A stretch of 64,000 nucleotides of DNA, taken from Streptomyces sp. MMBL 11-1 (GTDB lineage: Bacteria > Actinomycetota > Actinomycetes > Streptomycetales > Streptomycetaceae). The stretch is from NCBI RefSeq assembly GCF_028622875.1, contig NZ_CP117710.1:334979-398978 (forward strand). The letters are read 5' to 3'. Shown one piece after another: positions 50,585 through 61,784 of this stretch (its first letter is position 1; the number at the start of each line of letters is the position of its first letter). The position numbers and the translations under genes are program-made. Below the pieces are notes generated by a model. It searched no databases and was not told the origin of the DNA. It saw only the letters and a list, made by a program, of their open reading frames with translations.

Positions 50585-50904
50585 TGACCGCCAACGACTC
50601 GCAGGCGCTGGCGCGACAGATCCTGCGCCGCTCGCAAGCCCTGACCCCGAACCAGCGCCTCGTGCTGCAGCTGTACGCGCTCATGCCGAAGGAGCCGAGC
50701 GGCGCGGTCCGTGTGACGGCTCGCAAGCTGGCGGAGGACGAGCTGGGCTGGACACCGAGCCTGTTCTCCCGCGTCCGCGGCCAGCTCGTCGAGGAGGGCT
50801 GGCTGGAGTTCGTCGACAAGCTCTCCAACTCGCCCATCTACCGCCTCGGTGAACGCGCGACCGGCCAGCGCACCGTCATCCAGCTCCACTCCCGCACCGC
50901 CTGA
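50581..50904 (+). CDS. winged-helix DNA-binding protein, 107 aa
   Basis: GTG overlaps the preceding stop (GTGA), so the two are translationally coupled. ALTPNQRLVLQLYALMPKEP, VRVTARKLAEDELGWTPSLF and SRVRGQLVEEGWLEFVDKLS form a MarR-like winged helix. Ends ERATGQRTVIQLHSRTA. Partner of the 151-aa protein. Confidence 0.65.
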   Translation: MMTANDSQALARQILRRSQALTPNQRLVLQLYALMPKEPSGAVRVTARKLAEDELGWTPSLFSRVRGQLVEEGWLEFVDKLSNSPIYRLGERATGQRTVIQLHSRTA

Positions 50905-51135
50905 GGCACCCCGGCGCCCGCACCTTCGGGCGCCGGGGTGCCTCAGGGGGAGGGGCCCCGGGGGCCGGGCTGCTGTCCGGCCGCGCCGGGTGCAGGTGCG
51001 GCGGGTGTGGACCCGGCAGGTCCTGAAGGCGCCGAGGCTGGAGCGCACGCACCGCCGCCGTGGCCGGGCTGCCGCCGCCGGTCTCGCCCGGCCGCCGGTG
51101 GGGCCCGGTCCGGTTGCCGTCCTGGTCCCGGGCGG

Positions 51136-52029
51136 TCACGGCCCGGGTGCCGCCCGGAACCGGACGGAGAGCAGCCCTTCCAGCCCGCCGTGGGGGCCCG
51201 CGGCCGCGGGGCCGGGGCCGGTGTGCTGCTCGGCGTCGTCGCCGAGCTCGTCGAGCAAGGCCTCGGCGTCCGTGACCCAGTACCGGAAGGCGGCTTCCTC
51301 CTCGTCGCGCCGCTGCTGCTCGTACCAGTCGAGTTCCGGCTCGGCGAGCCAGGGCCGGGCGGCTTCGTCCCGCTGGCGCCGCTCCTCGGCATGCTCGACG
51401 ACGGCACACGGGTAGAAGGGCGGCGGCGGGGGGCCGTTGAGGACGCGCCGGTGTCCGGCCAGGAGCGCGGCGGTCGCCTCGTCGCCGACCTGGCAGGCGG
51501 CGGCGAACGCGGTGAGCTGGACGGCGGTGGGGAACTGCTTACCGGCCAGGAGGCGGGAGAGGGTGCTGGCGGAGAGCCCGGGCCCGGCGAGGCGGGCCAG
51601 GGTGCGCAGCGTGGTGTCGGGGGCGGTGTCGCGGATCCGGTTCATGGCGTTGGCGAGACCGGCCCGGGTGGTGAAGCGCCCCGGGACGTGCGGGGCGGGC
51701 CGCGCGCGCGGAGGGTTCACGGCGCGGTCCGCCGCCGCCCAGAGCCGGCGGGCGGTCGCTTCGTCGGCCCCGGTGGCGCGCGCGAAGGCCACCGTCGTAC
51801 GCAGGGTGGGCAGGCGTCCGTCGAGGGCCTGGCGCAGGGTGCAGGCGCTCACCACGTACCGGGTGCCGGCCGCGCTCGCCCGCTCGGCGAGGTACGGATA
51901 CGTCGCCCGCCGGCCCTCGGCGGCCGCCGTCACGGCGGCGGCGGTCTTGCGCCCGCGCAGCCAGCCGCGCAGGACGGCGAGTTCGGCCGGCTCCGGCTCC
52001 GGCTCGTCCCGGCGCGCGGTCCGGGTCAC
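51136..52029 (-). CDS. helix-turn-helix protein, 297 aa
   Basis: GTG at 52029 overlaps the preceding stop (GTGA). Two HTH-like stretches: residues 35-85 (RYVVSACTLRQALDGRLPTL, TVAFARATGADEATARRLWA) and 120-175 (DTTLRTLARLAGPGLSASTL, SRLLAGKQFPTAVQLTAFAA). The C-terminus is acidic (WVTDAEALLDELGDDAEQ). Resembles XRE-type regulators common on Streptomyces chromosomes and plasmids. Coupled to the small membrane protein. Confidence 0.65.
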   Translation of the reverse strand: MTRTARRDEPEPEPAELAVLRGWLRGRKTAAAVTAAAEGRRATYPYLAERASAAGTRYVVSACTLRQALDGRLPTLRTTVAFARATGADEATARRLWAAADRAVNPPRARPAPHVPGRFTTRAGLANAMNRIRDTAPDTTLRTLARLAGPGLSASTLSRLLAGKQFPTAVQLTAFAAACQVGDEATAALLAGHRRVLNGPPPPPFYPCAVVEHAEERRQRDEAARPWLAEPELDWYEQQRRDEEEAAFRYWVTDAEALLDELGDDAEQHTGPGPAAAGPHGGLEGLLSVRFRAAPGP

Positions 52030-52289
52030 GGGCGGGGGCCGGCGAGCGCGGTGAGCAGGCGCAGGGCGTAGCCGGGCAGGAGCAGCAGCCCCGCGGCCAC
52101 GGCGAGGGCGGCCAGCACGGCGGGGACCGGGCGCTGAAGGACGGCGAGGACGGTCACCGAGGCGATGGCGGAGATGACCGTGGTGGCCTCGGCCGCGCCC
52201 AGGCGGCCGGACGAGGCGCCCACGGCCACAGCGGTCGGAGCGGCCGGTCCGGTGGCGGGCGGGAGCGGGAGGGGCGGGTCGGCGGGCAT
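52026..52289 (-). CDS. small membrane protein, 87 aa
   Basis: ATG at 52289 with CGGAGG seven bases upstream. Pro/Ala-rich start, then two hydrophobic segments: TTVISAIASVTVLAVLQRP and AVLAALAVAAGLLLLPGYAL. Couples by overlap to the HTH gene. Confidence 0.6.
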   Translation of the reverse strand: MPADPPLPLPPATGPAAPTAVAVGASSGRLGAAEATTVISAIASVTVLAVLQRPVPAVLAALAVAAGLLLLPGYALRLLTALAGPRP

Positions 52290-52790
52290 GCGGGTTCCTC
52301 CGTACGGGCGTTGGGACATTCCGGCGAGCCCGGGGCGGTGTCCCCGGCTGCGCCCGCCGATCGTGGCAGCGCACGGCCCCTCGGCGCGACCCGCCGACCA
52401 CACCGGCCCGGACCGGCGTACCTTCCCGACCGCCCACATCACCCCAGTTCAGAGGGGAGAAACGAGAGGATGCCGTTGCGTCCCGCCCGGCGGTCCGGGG
52501 ACAGGTCTTCAGCCGGTCACGCCCGACTCAATGGTCCGCTGCCGGCCCTCCTCCGCTACGCCCGCGGACTTCACCGTCGACCACCGACCGCCCTTCACCG
52601 GCTCCCGGGGCAGCCGGGCATCACCGGTCCCGTCGTGGCTTCCAGCCGGGAGTACGACGGGGCCGGCCACACCGGGCCGTGCTGATCACCGGCTTGGCCC
52701 TGATGGGCGGCCCCGTTACCTGGTGGGCCGTGCCGGCCTGAACCGTCGGCAATCCCGCCGCGCCTCCACGGCAGTTGGAGGTGATCCGCC
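52290..52790. other. region without a supported gene
   Basis: A 71-codon frame from ATG 52470 has AGAGG upstream but no protein-like sequence. A membrane-like end (VLITGLALMGGPVTWW, stop near 52740) has no start. Left unassigned. Confidence 0.3.
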
Positions 52791-53000
52791 CTGCACACGC
52801 CGTGCGACCGCACCGAGGTCCCGCTGCCGCCGGCCGGGCAGGATCAGGTGCTGGCCTTTGCCGACGCCCAGCTGTGCGCTGACGGTACCGCCGCTCGCCC
52901 CGGCAGCGCGGACACGCTGGCTCGACGCGCAACTGCTGCTTGTACCAAGTGGGTTCGAGCCTGTTTCGGCCCGATACCGGTCTGCCGCACGGGTGAGTAG
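52791..53000 (+). CDS. small hypothetical protein, 69 aa, CTG start
   Basis: CTG with TTGGAGGTGA upstream (nine bases). Consistent G/C third positions. MHTPCDRTEVPLPPAGQDQV LAFADAQ..., then ARPGSADTLARRATAACTKW. No ATG/GTG/TTG in frame fits. Unknown. Confidence 0.5.
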   Translation: MHTPCDRTEVPLPPAGQDQVLAFADAQLCADGTAARPGSADTLARRATAACTKWVRACFGPIPVCRTGE

Positions 53001-53172
53001 CCATGTGCCCCGTGGAGAGTGGCCGAGTCCGGCATAGTAGTGACGGATCCCTGGCGCTCACCGGGGTTGTGGTGGAGGTGAGCGCGGATCTCTGCCCGCG
53101 TCAGCGGGGGTGACAAGCACGGGCTTCCGTATCGGGCGGAGGACCTGTCACGCCTGCTGTAAGGGGATTTCC

Positions 53173-53787
53173 ATGTCCGAGAAGAAGTTGACGGTGCAGC
53201 CGGTCACCGACGAATTGGAGCTGTACTGCTGGGTGGAAGAAGAGTCCGAAGCGCGAGCTGCGTTCCTCACCCTGAACCTGGAAGAGGGTGTCCTCACAGC
53301 GTGCCATGACGACTCGCCCGATGGCCGGAGCGTGGAGGCGAAGGCTTTCCATCGCATCGTGCGGTCGTGGGAGGTTCCGTTGCTGAGTATGCAAGCGGCC
53401 AACGAACTGCTGCTGGAGGTTGCTCCCCTCGCCCAGCGTGTTCTCGACGGCGCGGACATCATCTGGGACGGCCACAACATGGTCGGCCAGCTGACGACCG
53501 AGGATGCCGTCCGGGCAGATGCCGAGCTCGGGGCATGCTGCTCCGAGTCATGCTTCGGGCCCGAGGACCTGCTGTCGGTCTGGGACGTCTACGAGATGGG
53601 TGACACCTGGACGGCCGAGGAAGCCGGGGTCACCGCCAGCACTACGGACCAGGAGCTGGCAGAAATCAGAGTCCGGCTGCTGGAGAGGTGGCGAGCTGAG
53701 GTAGGCGAGCCGAACCCTGTTCTCCACGGGTTGTGGGGGTATCTGGAGAACCTACGCGACGAGTTGTCCGGGTTGTCCCAGGAGTGA
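53173..53787 (+). CDS. hypothetical protein, 204 aa
   Basis: ATG with AAGGGGA upstream. LELYCWVEEESEARAAFLTL and GVLTACHDDSPDGRSVEAKA start the protein. AFHRIVRSWEVPLLSMQAAN and AQRVLDGADIIWDGHNMVGQ follow. The end is helical and acidic (LAEIRVRLLERWRAEVGEPN). An intact gene with a distinctive fold between decaying regions. Function unknown. Confidence 0.7.
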   Translation: MSEKKLTVQPVTDELELYCWVEEESEARAAFLTLNLEEGVLTACHDDSPDGRSVEAKAFHRIVRSWEVPLLSMQAANELLLEVAPLAQRVLDGADIIWDGHNMVGQLTTEDAVRADAELGACCSESCFGPEDLLSVWDVYEMGDTWTAEEAGVTASTTDQELAEIRVRLLERWRAEVGEPNPVLHGLWGYLENLRDELSGLSQE

Positions 53788-54051
53788 GGCCGTCCTCGCG
53801 GTGCCTCTGGGCAGCAGCCCTGGGGTACCGGCGACTCGCAGCCTACCTATTCCGGCCGGGCTGCCGACCGCTGCGCGGAGCGGCGTCTCCGGGGCCCGGG
53901 AGCGGCGCCACGCCGGCCGGGCGTCGCCGCTCCCCGTGGGCCCGACCAGGGCCGGGGGTGCGGTCGCGGCACCGGGCGGGAGGGCCCGTGGGGTGCCGGG
54001 GGTTGTCGGGTTCTGCTCCGGGCGCGGGGGCCGGGGTTCTACGGTGCAGCG

Positions 54052-57000
54052 GTGGGTATCGAGATGCCGCCGGTCGGCGGGGACGCGGGGCGTGGGGCGG
54101 AGTTGTCCGGGGTAGTGCCGGCGGAGGTGGACGAGGTCCTGGCCGGTGCGCTGGCGGCGCAGGGTGATGCGGGCGTGCGGGCGTTGGGGCTGCTGCTCGA
54201 TGCGCGGCGCGCGTTGACGGGGGCGGGGTTCGCGCGGCCGGCGGAGGTGGCCGCGGCGTGTGTGCGGTCCGCGGCGGACGCGCTGCTCGGTCTGCCCGGG
54301 GCCCCGCGGTCGGTGGGCCTGCAGGCCGCGGCGCAGGACCTGGTGGCGGCGCTGGACGCCGTCGGGACGCCGCCTGCCGCGGGTTCCGGCTCGATCGGGG
54401 AGACGGCCGAGGGGGCCGCCGTCCAGCAGACGCCGTCCGGCGGTGCCGTTGCCGCCGGTGACGGCTCCGGTGATCCCCTGGGCGTGCCGGGCGGGGCGGG
54501 GGCGCGGTGGGAGCGGGTGATGTGGGCGGCGGAGGTGGTGCGCGGCGAGCTGGAGCGCCCGGGCGGCTACCACCGGGGCCGGGCCCGCGGCGTCATCGAG
54601 CGGCTGACGGGCGTGACGCTGGGCGCGGCCCAGGAGCAGGCGCTGGACGTGTGGGGAGTCGTCTACGGGCTGGCGTCGGGCATCCTGCACGGCCGTAGCG
54701 CCGGCCCCGACGATGCCCGCCTCCTGTACACCGAACTCCTGCACGCGGCCCGGGAACTGCTGGTGCCGCTGGCCGAGCGCGCGGCCCGGGTCCTTGAGCT
54801 CACCGCGCTGAAGGACCCGGGCGCGGCTGAGGCTGCCGAGCTCGCCCGCTGGGCGGACCCGCGCGCCGAGGCGTACTTCTTCCGTTCCGGCCCGGCACCG
54901 GTGTGGTGGGGCGTCCTGGCCGAGCACGCCCCGCACCTGCTGCTGCCGGACGGGTCGGCCGGCGGGCGGTGGCCGGCCGCCCCGTTCCTCGACGACGTCG
55001 CCGGCACCGACCCGGACGGCGTCCGGGCGTGGCTGACGGCACCGGACGGCCAGGACCCGGCGCTCAGCCGGGCGCAGCAGGTGGCGGCGGCCGGCCGCCC
55101 GGCTCTGGATGCGCTGCTGGGCCTCGCGCTGCGCCACGGCGACGTCGTCGGCGCCGCCCTGGTGCGCGCCGTCCTGGCCGACACCGCGGGGTTGCGCGAC
55201 GGCGGGGGCCCGGCGGCGGGGGCGACGCTGTGCCTGGCGGCCCGCTGGGCCCGTACGGTCCCGCGGGCGGAACGGACACGGGATTGGATCATCGCGGCCG
55301 AGGGGCTGCTGGCCGGTGCGGTCGAGGACGAGCACGCCGGCCACCTGAGCCTGCACGCTGTCGCCGAGCGGGTGGCCGCCGCCGAGGAGGCGGCCGAGGA
55401 TCTGGCGGCGGCCGGGGATCCGGCCGCCGCCCAAGCGGCGATGGCGGCCGCGCTGGCGGCCGAGGAGGAGATGCGGGAGCGGGTCGCCGAGCAGACGGCT
55501 GCACGGCTGCCCGGCCACGACGCCGCGGAACTGCTGCGCGAGGTCGCGCTGACGGCCTACCCGTCCGGCCCCAGCGGCCCCGCGCACGGGGACGTCGCGA
55601 TGATCCGGGCGGTGCTGGCCGGCCTGCTCGCCCGCGACGTCGCGCTGCTGCCCGCCGCCGCCCGGCCGCTGGTGTTCCGCGGCGACCTCGACGGGGTGCA
55701 CGCGGGCGACACGGCCGCGTACGGCGGCCCCCGGCTGGCGCGCACCGTCCTGGACCTGGCTGAGGCCGACGCGGACGCCGGCATCGCCCTGGGGGTGCGC
55801 ACGCGCGCGTTGCGCCGGGTGGCCGCCGTCGACGCCCCGCTGCACGACCGCCTGATGGCCGCTCACCTCGCCGCCCGGCCGCCCGCACCTGCGCCCGCCG
55901 GGCAGACCCCGGTGCCCGCCGAGGTGGTGAACGAGTGGTGGGAGCGGGCCATCGAGCTCACGGAGCGTCTGGTGGCCGCACGGCCCGCCCCGGAGCCGGC
56001 CCGCCTCGTCGACCTCGTGTTCAGCACAAGCCCGCCGAAGCGCGCCGGGGAGTTGGAGACGCGGGTGCGCACCGCGCTCGGCTGGCCTCCTGCGCCCGCC
56101 GAGCTGGAGCAGGTCCTTCCCGCCGGTGCCGGCCAGGTGGACGGCACCAAGGAGCCGCTCGCCTCGTGGTTGCGGGTGTGGGACTGGTCGCCGCTGCTGC
56201 CCGCGCGTGTGCTGGCCGGCTGGGAGCCGGTGCTGGAGCGGGTGCGCCCGTTGAAGCCTGCCGGCCCTGCGGATCCGCGCACCGTCCCCGCGCCGGTGCC
56301 GGTCACGGCGACCACCGCCCTGACCGCCGAAGATCTGGCCGAGGCGGCCGAAGCCCGCGGGCCGGCGGCGGCCGCCGCCGCGCTGGCCGCGGCACCGGAC
56401 GCAGGCGACGACGGCTACGCGATGGTCCTGCACCACCTCGTCGCCGACGCCCCGGCCGCCTGGACTGCCGACGTGCCCGCGATCCTGAACGCCCTCAAGA
56501 CACCGGAGCTCGGCGCGTTCTACCTCGCCGCGGCCGCCGGCCACGCCGACCGCCCCCGGCGCCTTCCCCGGCAAGACGCTCACCGGCGCCGTCACCGCGG
56601 CGCTCGACCTGCGCCGCGCCCTCGACGCCCCCGGCTGCCACAGCCGCCCAGAAGACGGCCGCGGACCCGGGGCACCGGGCTGGACTTCGCCGACCAGGCC
56701 CTGGCCGACCCTGCTGACCGCCATGTGGCGCACCGAACGCCGTCCTGGACCCGGGCCAGGAGAAGGACGTCCTGGCCCACCTGCACGCCTGACCGCCGAG
56801 CTCACCGATCCCGCCGCCGACGCAGAGGAGGCCGGAGACGGTCCCGTTCCCGCCGGCGGCTCGCCGCGGCCGTCGGTCCGGCCCCGGGGGCTCCCGCGGA
56901 CCGCTCCCCGCGTCCGGGAGTCCCGGGGGTCCGGTACTGCTGGGTCGGACCCGCGGGTCCGGGCGCTGGGGTGCCTGCTCGAGTACGCCCCTCCACCAGG

Positions 57001-57898
57001 CGCGCGCCCGATGGACAGATGCCGGCCGAGGTGCTCCAGGCGGTGGCCGGTGCGATCCCCGCGGCCGCCGCCCAGGACGCGGTGGCCGACGCGATCGGCG
57101 TACGGCTGCCCGCCCTGCACGACTACGCCCCGGACTTCACCGCCGTCCACCGCACCGCCCTGGTACCGGATCCCCGCGCAGGGGCCCTCGCCGGCCGGGT
57201 CGTGGCTGCGCTGCGGGACCGCCCAGCCCCGCCGCTGCTCGCGGCCCTGGACCGCGCCGACCTGATCGGCGCGCTGCGCGGCGCCGGCGGACTGGCGCGC
57301 GACGCCGCGGGCCACACCGCGGCCGCGCTGCTGACCGATCCATCCCTCCTGGGTCGAACCGCCGCCTGGTGGACGCAGTTGGTCGACGCCGACGGTGACG
57401 AGAATCGGCGGCCGCGGTCTCAGTCCTGCTGGAGGCGATCGCCCTCCGTGTGCCGCGGACCGGCGCCGCGCGCCCGCTCCCGCCGGCCGAGCAGGCGCGG
57501 ACGCGGGCTGCTGTGGACCTGTGGCGTGCCGCGCTGGCCGCCGGCCTGCCCGCCGGCGCGCTGGCCGGGACGGGCGCGGTTTCGCCGAGACGGCCGTCGA
57601 CGAGCCGGTGTGGCTGGAGCTGACGCGTACCAGCGCCGAGCACCCCGGCCCTGAGCCACGCCGACCTCGTCGCCGAACGCGCCGCCGCCCACCCCGGCAG
57701 CCAGGACGCCCTGCTGCTCGCCGAACTGCTGGTCACCCACGCACCCGGGACGTGGACCGACACCGCCGTACGCGGGCACGCCCGTACCCTGCTGGACGCG
57801 ACGACCGCTCTGCCCGCTCCGAACGCCCCCGGCGTGGCAGGGGTTTGAGGAGGGCGCTGGTCAACGCCGGCGACGTCGCCGCCGCCCGCCATCAGTAG
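54052..57898 (+). pseudogene. large alpha-helical protein family, copy A (frameshifted)
   Basis: GTG at 54052 opens an intact frame to about 56560 (836 residues): PAEVDEVLAGALAAQGDAGV, a GYHRGRARGVIERLTGVTLG to GLASGILHG segment at residues 180-220, and long Ala-rich helical repeats. The frame then shifts: removing one C near 56553-56560 continues PGAFPGKTLTGAVTAALDLR. Further shifts follow (HLHA near 56792) before LRRALVNAGDVAAARHQ at the end. No P-loop or known enzyme motif. The ILHG segment recalls HEPN-like helical domains (inference). Restored length would be about 1,200 residues. Confidence 0.65.
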
Positions 57899-57941
57899 CC
57901 GTCCCGCCCGGACACCGAGGAGAGGGAGAGAAGGGAGCCGC

Positions 57942-58243
57942 ATGCTGGGCGCCGCGTCCACGTCACCGGGCCGGCCCGGCTCAAGCTCGGGGCCGAGCTG
58001 AAGAAGGCGTACACCGCGGGGGCCTCGGTCCGTACCCTCGCGCACAGTTGCGGGCGCAGTTACGGATTCGTCCACCGCCTGCTCACCGAGGCCGGCACCA
58101 CCCTGCGCACCCGCGGCGGGGACACCGCCGCCACGCCGCACGCTGACGGCAGGACGACAAGACGGCAGGACGGCAAGGGACGGCCGCGGACCGGCCGGTT
58201 CTCGCCCACGCTGCGCCCGGTGGCCTCTACGGTGCACCGGTGA
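57942..58243 (+). pseudogene. helix-turn-helix gene with one-base frameshift
   Basis: ATG 57942 with GAAGGGAG upstream opens a frame that soon stops. Adding one G to the GGG run near 57948 gives RRVHVTGPARLKLGAELKKA YTAGASVRTLAHSCGRSYGF VHRLLTEAGTTLRTRGG. This is a short HTH protein common in Streptomyces. Its stop overlaps the GTG of copy B (58240), so the two are coupled. Confidence 0.65.
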
Positions 58244-61200
58244 GCACCATGATGCCGCCGCCCGGCGGCGAAACTGCCCGACATACAGCTGCCGGTGGTC
58301 GACGAGGTCCTGGCCGCCGCCCTGATGGCGCAGGGCGCTGCCGGCGTGCGGGCGCTGGGTCTGCTGCGGGACGCCCGCCGGGTCCTGGCCGGTACCGGGC
58401 TGGAGCGGCGGCGGAGGTCGCGGAGTCGTGCCTGCGCGGTGCGGCGGACGCCCTGCTGAGCCTGCCGGGCGCCCCGGACGCGGTGGGCCTGAAGTCCGCG
58501 GCGAAGGACCTGCTCGCCGCAGTGGACACTCTTCCCGGCCCGTCCGCCGCCGCGCCGCCCGCAGGCCGCGCTCGGCCGGGTACGCCGGGCGGCGGGGTGC
58601 TGCGCGGGCAGCTGACGCGCCCGGGGGGCTTCCACGGGCGAGGGCGGCGGGGATCGCCGAGCGGCTGATGGGCGTGGCGCTCGGCGCCTACCACGAGCAG
58701 GCTCTTGTCGGGTGGGGCGAGGTGTACGGGAGGACGTCGGGCACGCTGCACGGCGGCGAGGCCGATCGGGCCGGCGCGGCTTCTGTCTACCGGGAGGTGC
58801 TGCTGCTGGCGCGGGAGTTGCTGGTGCCGCTGCACGGCCGCGCCGCCCGCGTCCTGGAGTTGGCCGCCCTGAGGGAGCGGGCGGGGCGGAGGCGCGAGAG
58901 CTGGCCGGCTGGGCGGACCCGCGCGCCACCGCGTTCTTCTTCGGCTCCGCCCCGGCCGCGGCCTGGCTGGGGCCCTTGAGGAGCACGCGCCGCACCTGCT
59001 GCTCACCGACGAGAGGGCCGGTACCTGGCCGGCGGCCCCGTTCCTGGAGCACTGGCCGCCACCGCCCCCAAGGCCGCCGGGCTGTGGCTGGCCGACCACG
59101 CCGCCGAGCTCGCCCGGCCGGGCCCGCGTTCTCGGCGCGCTGCTGCGCCGGCCGACGCCGGCGCCCTCCGCCCGGCCGGGGTGCGCGGCTGCTCCCGCAC
59201 GTGCTGTCTTCGGCCGGCGGAGGGGCCGGCCGAGCACGCGGACGTGCCGCGCCGGCTCGTGGCCGGCTGGGCGGGCACCTCCCGGTGCCCGCACGGGACG
59301 GGGACTGGGTCCTGGTCGCCGAGGAGCTGCTGAAGGACGCCGTCGACCTCGGGCACGCCGGCTGGCGGGCCTGGCGGGACGAGCGCTGGCGCGCGCACGC
59401 CGAGCGCCGTCCGCTGCCCGAGCTGACCGACGTCCTGGAGCGCCAGTGGGCGGCCCGCCTGCCCGAGCACGACATCACGGGCCTGCTGCGGGAGCTGGTG
59501 GTGAGCGTCCACCCCGACGCCGGCGACGGTGGCGGCTCGTTCCGGTGGGCCCGGGCGGTCCGCGGCGCGCTGGCGGGCCTGCTGTGCCGCGACATCGAAG
59601 CGTCCGGCCGGCGGCCCTGGTCGGAGTTCGTCGACCTGGACGAGGTCCGCGTCCTGGACGCCACGCTCTTTTTGGGCCCGGTCCTGGACATGGGCCCGCT
59701 GCTGGCCCGCGCGGTTCTCGACCTCGCCGCGGCGGACGCCGCGGCCGGCCTGCCGCTGGCCGACCGTCTGCGGGCGTGGCCGAGGATCGCGGCTGCGGAC
59801 ACAGGAGTGCACGACCGGGTGCTCGCCGCCCACCTGGCCGCCCACCCGCCGCACCCCGGCGCCGGGGACGAAGAGGCGGGGCAGTGGTGGGACCTGGCGG
59901 TCGAGGCCACGGTCCGGCTGCTGGCCGGCCACCCGACGCCGGAAGGCGCCCGCCTGGTCGACCTCGTGCTCACCACCTGCCCGCCCGAGCGCACCGCCGA
60001 CCTTCACCGGCGGGCCCGTCAGGCGCTCTGCGCGCCCGCGGCCGCCGAGGTGGAGCGCGTACGGCCCGCCGGCGCCGAGCGGGCCGGGGCCTGGTCACCG
60101 GTCCTGCCCGCGCCCCTGCTGGCCGGCCTCGACCCGTCGCACCGGGCCCGGCCGGACGGGCCGCCCGACCCGCGCAGTGCCGCCCGCCCCCTCTCGCGTC
60201 ATCGCACCGCCCTCGAACTGGAGGACCTGCGGGAACTGGCCGCCGCGGGCGGCACGCTCGCGGCCGCGGCCGCCCTGGCCGGCGCCCCGGACGCGGGCGC
60301 CGCCGGCTACGCGATCGTGCTGCAGCGCCTGGTGGCCGCCGATCCGGCCGCCTGGACCGCCGACGTCCCCGCCCTGCTCACCGCCCTCGTCCTGCCGGAG
60401 CTCGGCGCGTTCTACCTCGCCGCCGCCGCGACCGCCGTCCGCCGTCCCGGGGCCTTCCCCGCCGGCCCGGCCGAAGCCGTGCTCGCCGCTCTCACGCTCA
60501 GCCGAACCCTGCCCGCCCCCGCCGACCCGCACATCCCCGACGCGGGCGAGCACGCCGGCCGGGCGTGGTCCGGCCTGCTGGCCTTCGTGTGGCGCACCGG
60601 GGACGGCCTCGGCGGTCACCTCCCGGCCGCCCTGGACCGGCTGCATGCCCTCGTCGAGCCGCTCACCCGGCCCGCCGCCCCGCCCCCGGCCCCGTCGGTG
60701 TCTGCCGGCGGCCCGGCAACGCCCGCCGCCGGCCGCACGGCCGGAGAGGAACAGCAACTGCCCGCAGGCCTGCCGGAGTCCCACCCGGCGGTGCGTGCGC
60801 TGGACTGCCTCCTGGACTACGCCGCCGCCCAGGCACCCCGGGACGGCCAGATGCCCGGCGACGTCCTGGACCTGGTCGCCGCCGTCCTTCAGGCCCGCGG
60901 CGGCGACGAGCCGGTCGCCGGCGTGCTCGGCAAGCACCTGCCTCTCCTCCACCGCCGCGCCACCGCCTTCACCGCCGCCCACCCCGACCTGTATGCGCTC
61001 GTCCCCGGCCGGCCCTCCCCGGCCGCCGCGTGGCTGCACGCCCGCCGCGGCCCCGGCCTCGATCCGCTGCTGCTCGCTGCCCTGGGCCGCCGCCAGCTCC
61101 TGGCCGCCCTGCGCGGAGAACCCGCCGGGACGCTCGCCTTCCGCGTGGTGCACGCGCTCCTGACCGGCCATGACAGCCTGCTCGGCGACCCCACGGCCGC

Positions 61201-61714
61201 CTGGCGGGAGTTGGCCACCGGTCCGGACGGCGCCGAGGCCGCCTCCGGCTTCCTCGGGTACCTCGCCCTGTTCACCTCCCTGCGCCCGCTCGACCGGACC
61301 TCGGTGGACACCGAGCAGATCTGGTGGACCGCCGCTCTGGAGGCCGGCCTGCCGCCCGGGGCGCTCGCGGGCGCCGGCGACTTCGCCGCGTCGCTGCCGG
61401 ACGAGGTCTGGCTGCCCCTGGCCCGGCGCAGCGCCGCCCACACCCCGGCCCAGACGGACGCCGGCCGAATCGCCGAACGCGCCGCCGCGCACCCCCGTGA
61501 GCCCGACGCCCTCCTCCTGGCCGTGCACCTGCTCACCCGCCCCGCCCCGGATGGCGCGCAGGACAGCGACGTCCGCCATCACGCCCGCGCCCTGCTGCAG
61601 GCCGCCGAGGCATTGCCGGCGCCCGACCGCCCGGCCGAGGCCGCGCAGCTGCGCCGTGCCCTGGTCGAAGCCGGCGAGGTGGACCTCGCTCACGCTCCGG
61701 CAACGACGAACTGA
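58240..61714 (+). pseudogene. large alpha-helical protein family, copy B (frameshifted N-terminus)
   Basis: GTG 58240 overlaps the HTH stop. The N-terminal 340 codons need several shifts: LPVVDEVLAAALMAQGAAGV, then AEVAESCLRGAADALLSLPG, then GVALGAYHEQALVGWGEVYG RTSGTLHGG, then ARELAGWADPRATAFFFGSA. From about 59280 the frame is intact for 810 residues: LLRELVVSVHPDAG, DIEASGRRPWSEFVDLDEVR, WWTAALEAGLPPGALAGAGD, LRRALVEAGEVDLAHA. Parallel to copy A throughout. Function unknown. Confidence 0.65.
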
Positions 61715-61784
61715 CCGGCCGGGCCCGCCCGCCGGCCGTCCTCCGGTCTCCGCTCGCCCGGCCACGGTGTGCCTGGCCGGTGCC

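Noticed and set aside
53752..57315. 1,187-residue open frame on the minus strand opposite the large family gene
   Set aside because: Antisense shadow of GC-rich, G/C-third-position coding DNA; its sequence is Arg/Gly/Pro-rich with no domain, while the plus strand has a clear paralog.
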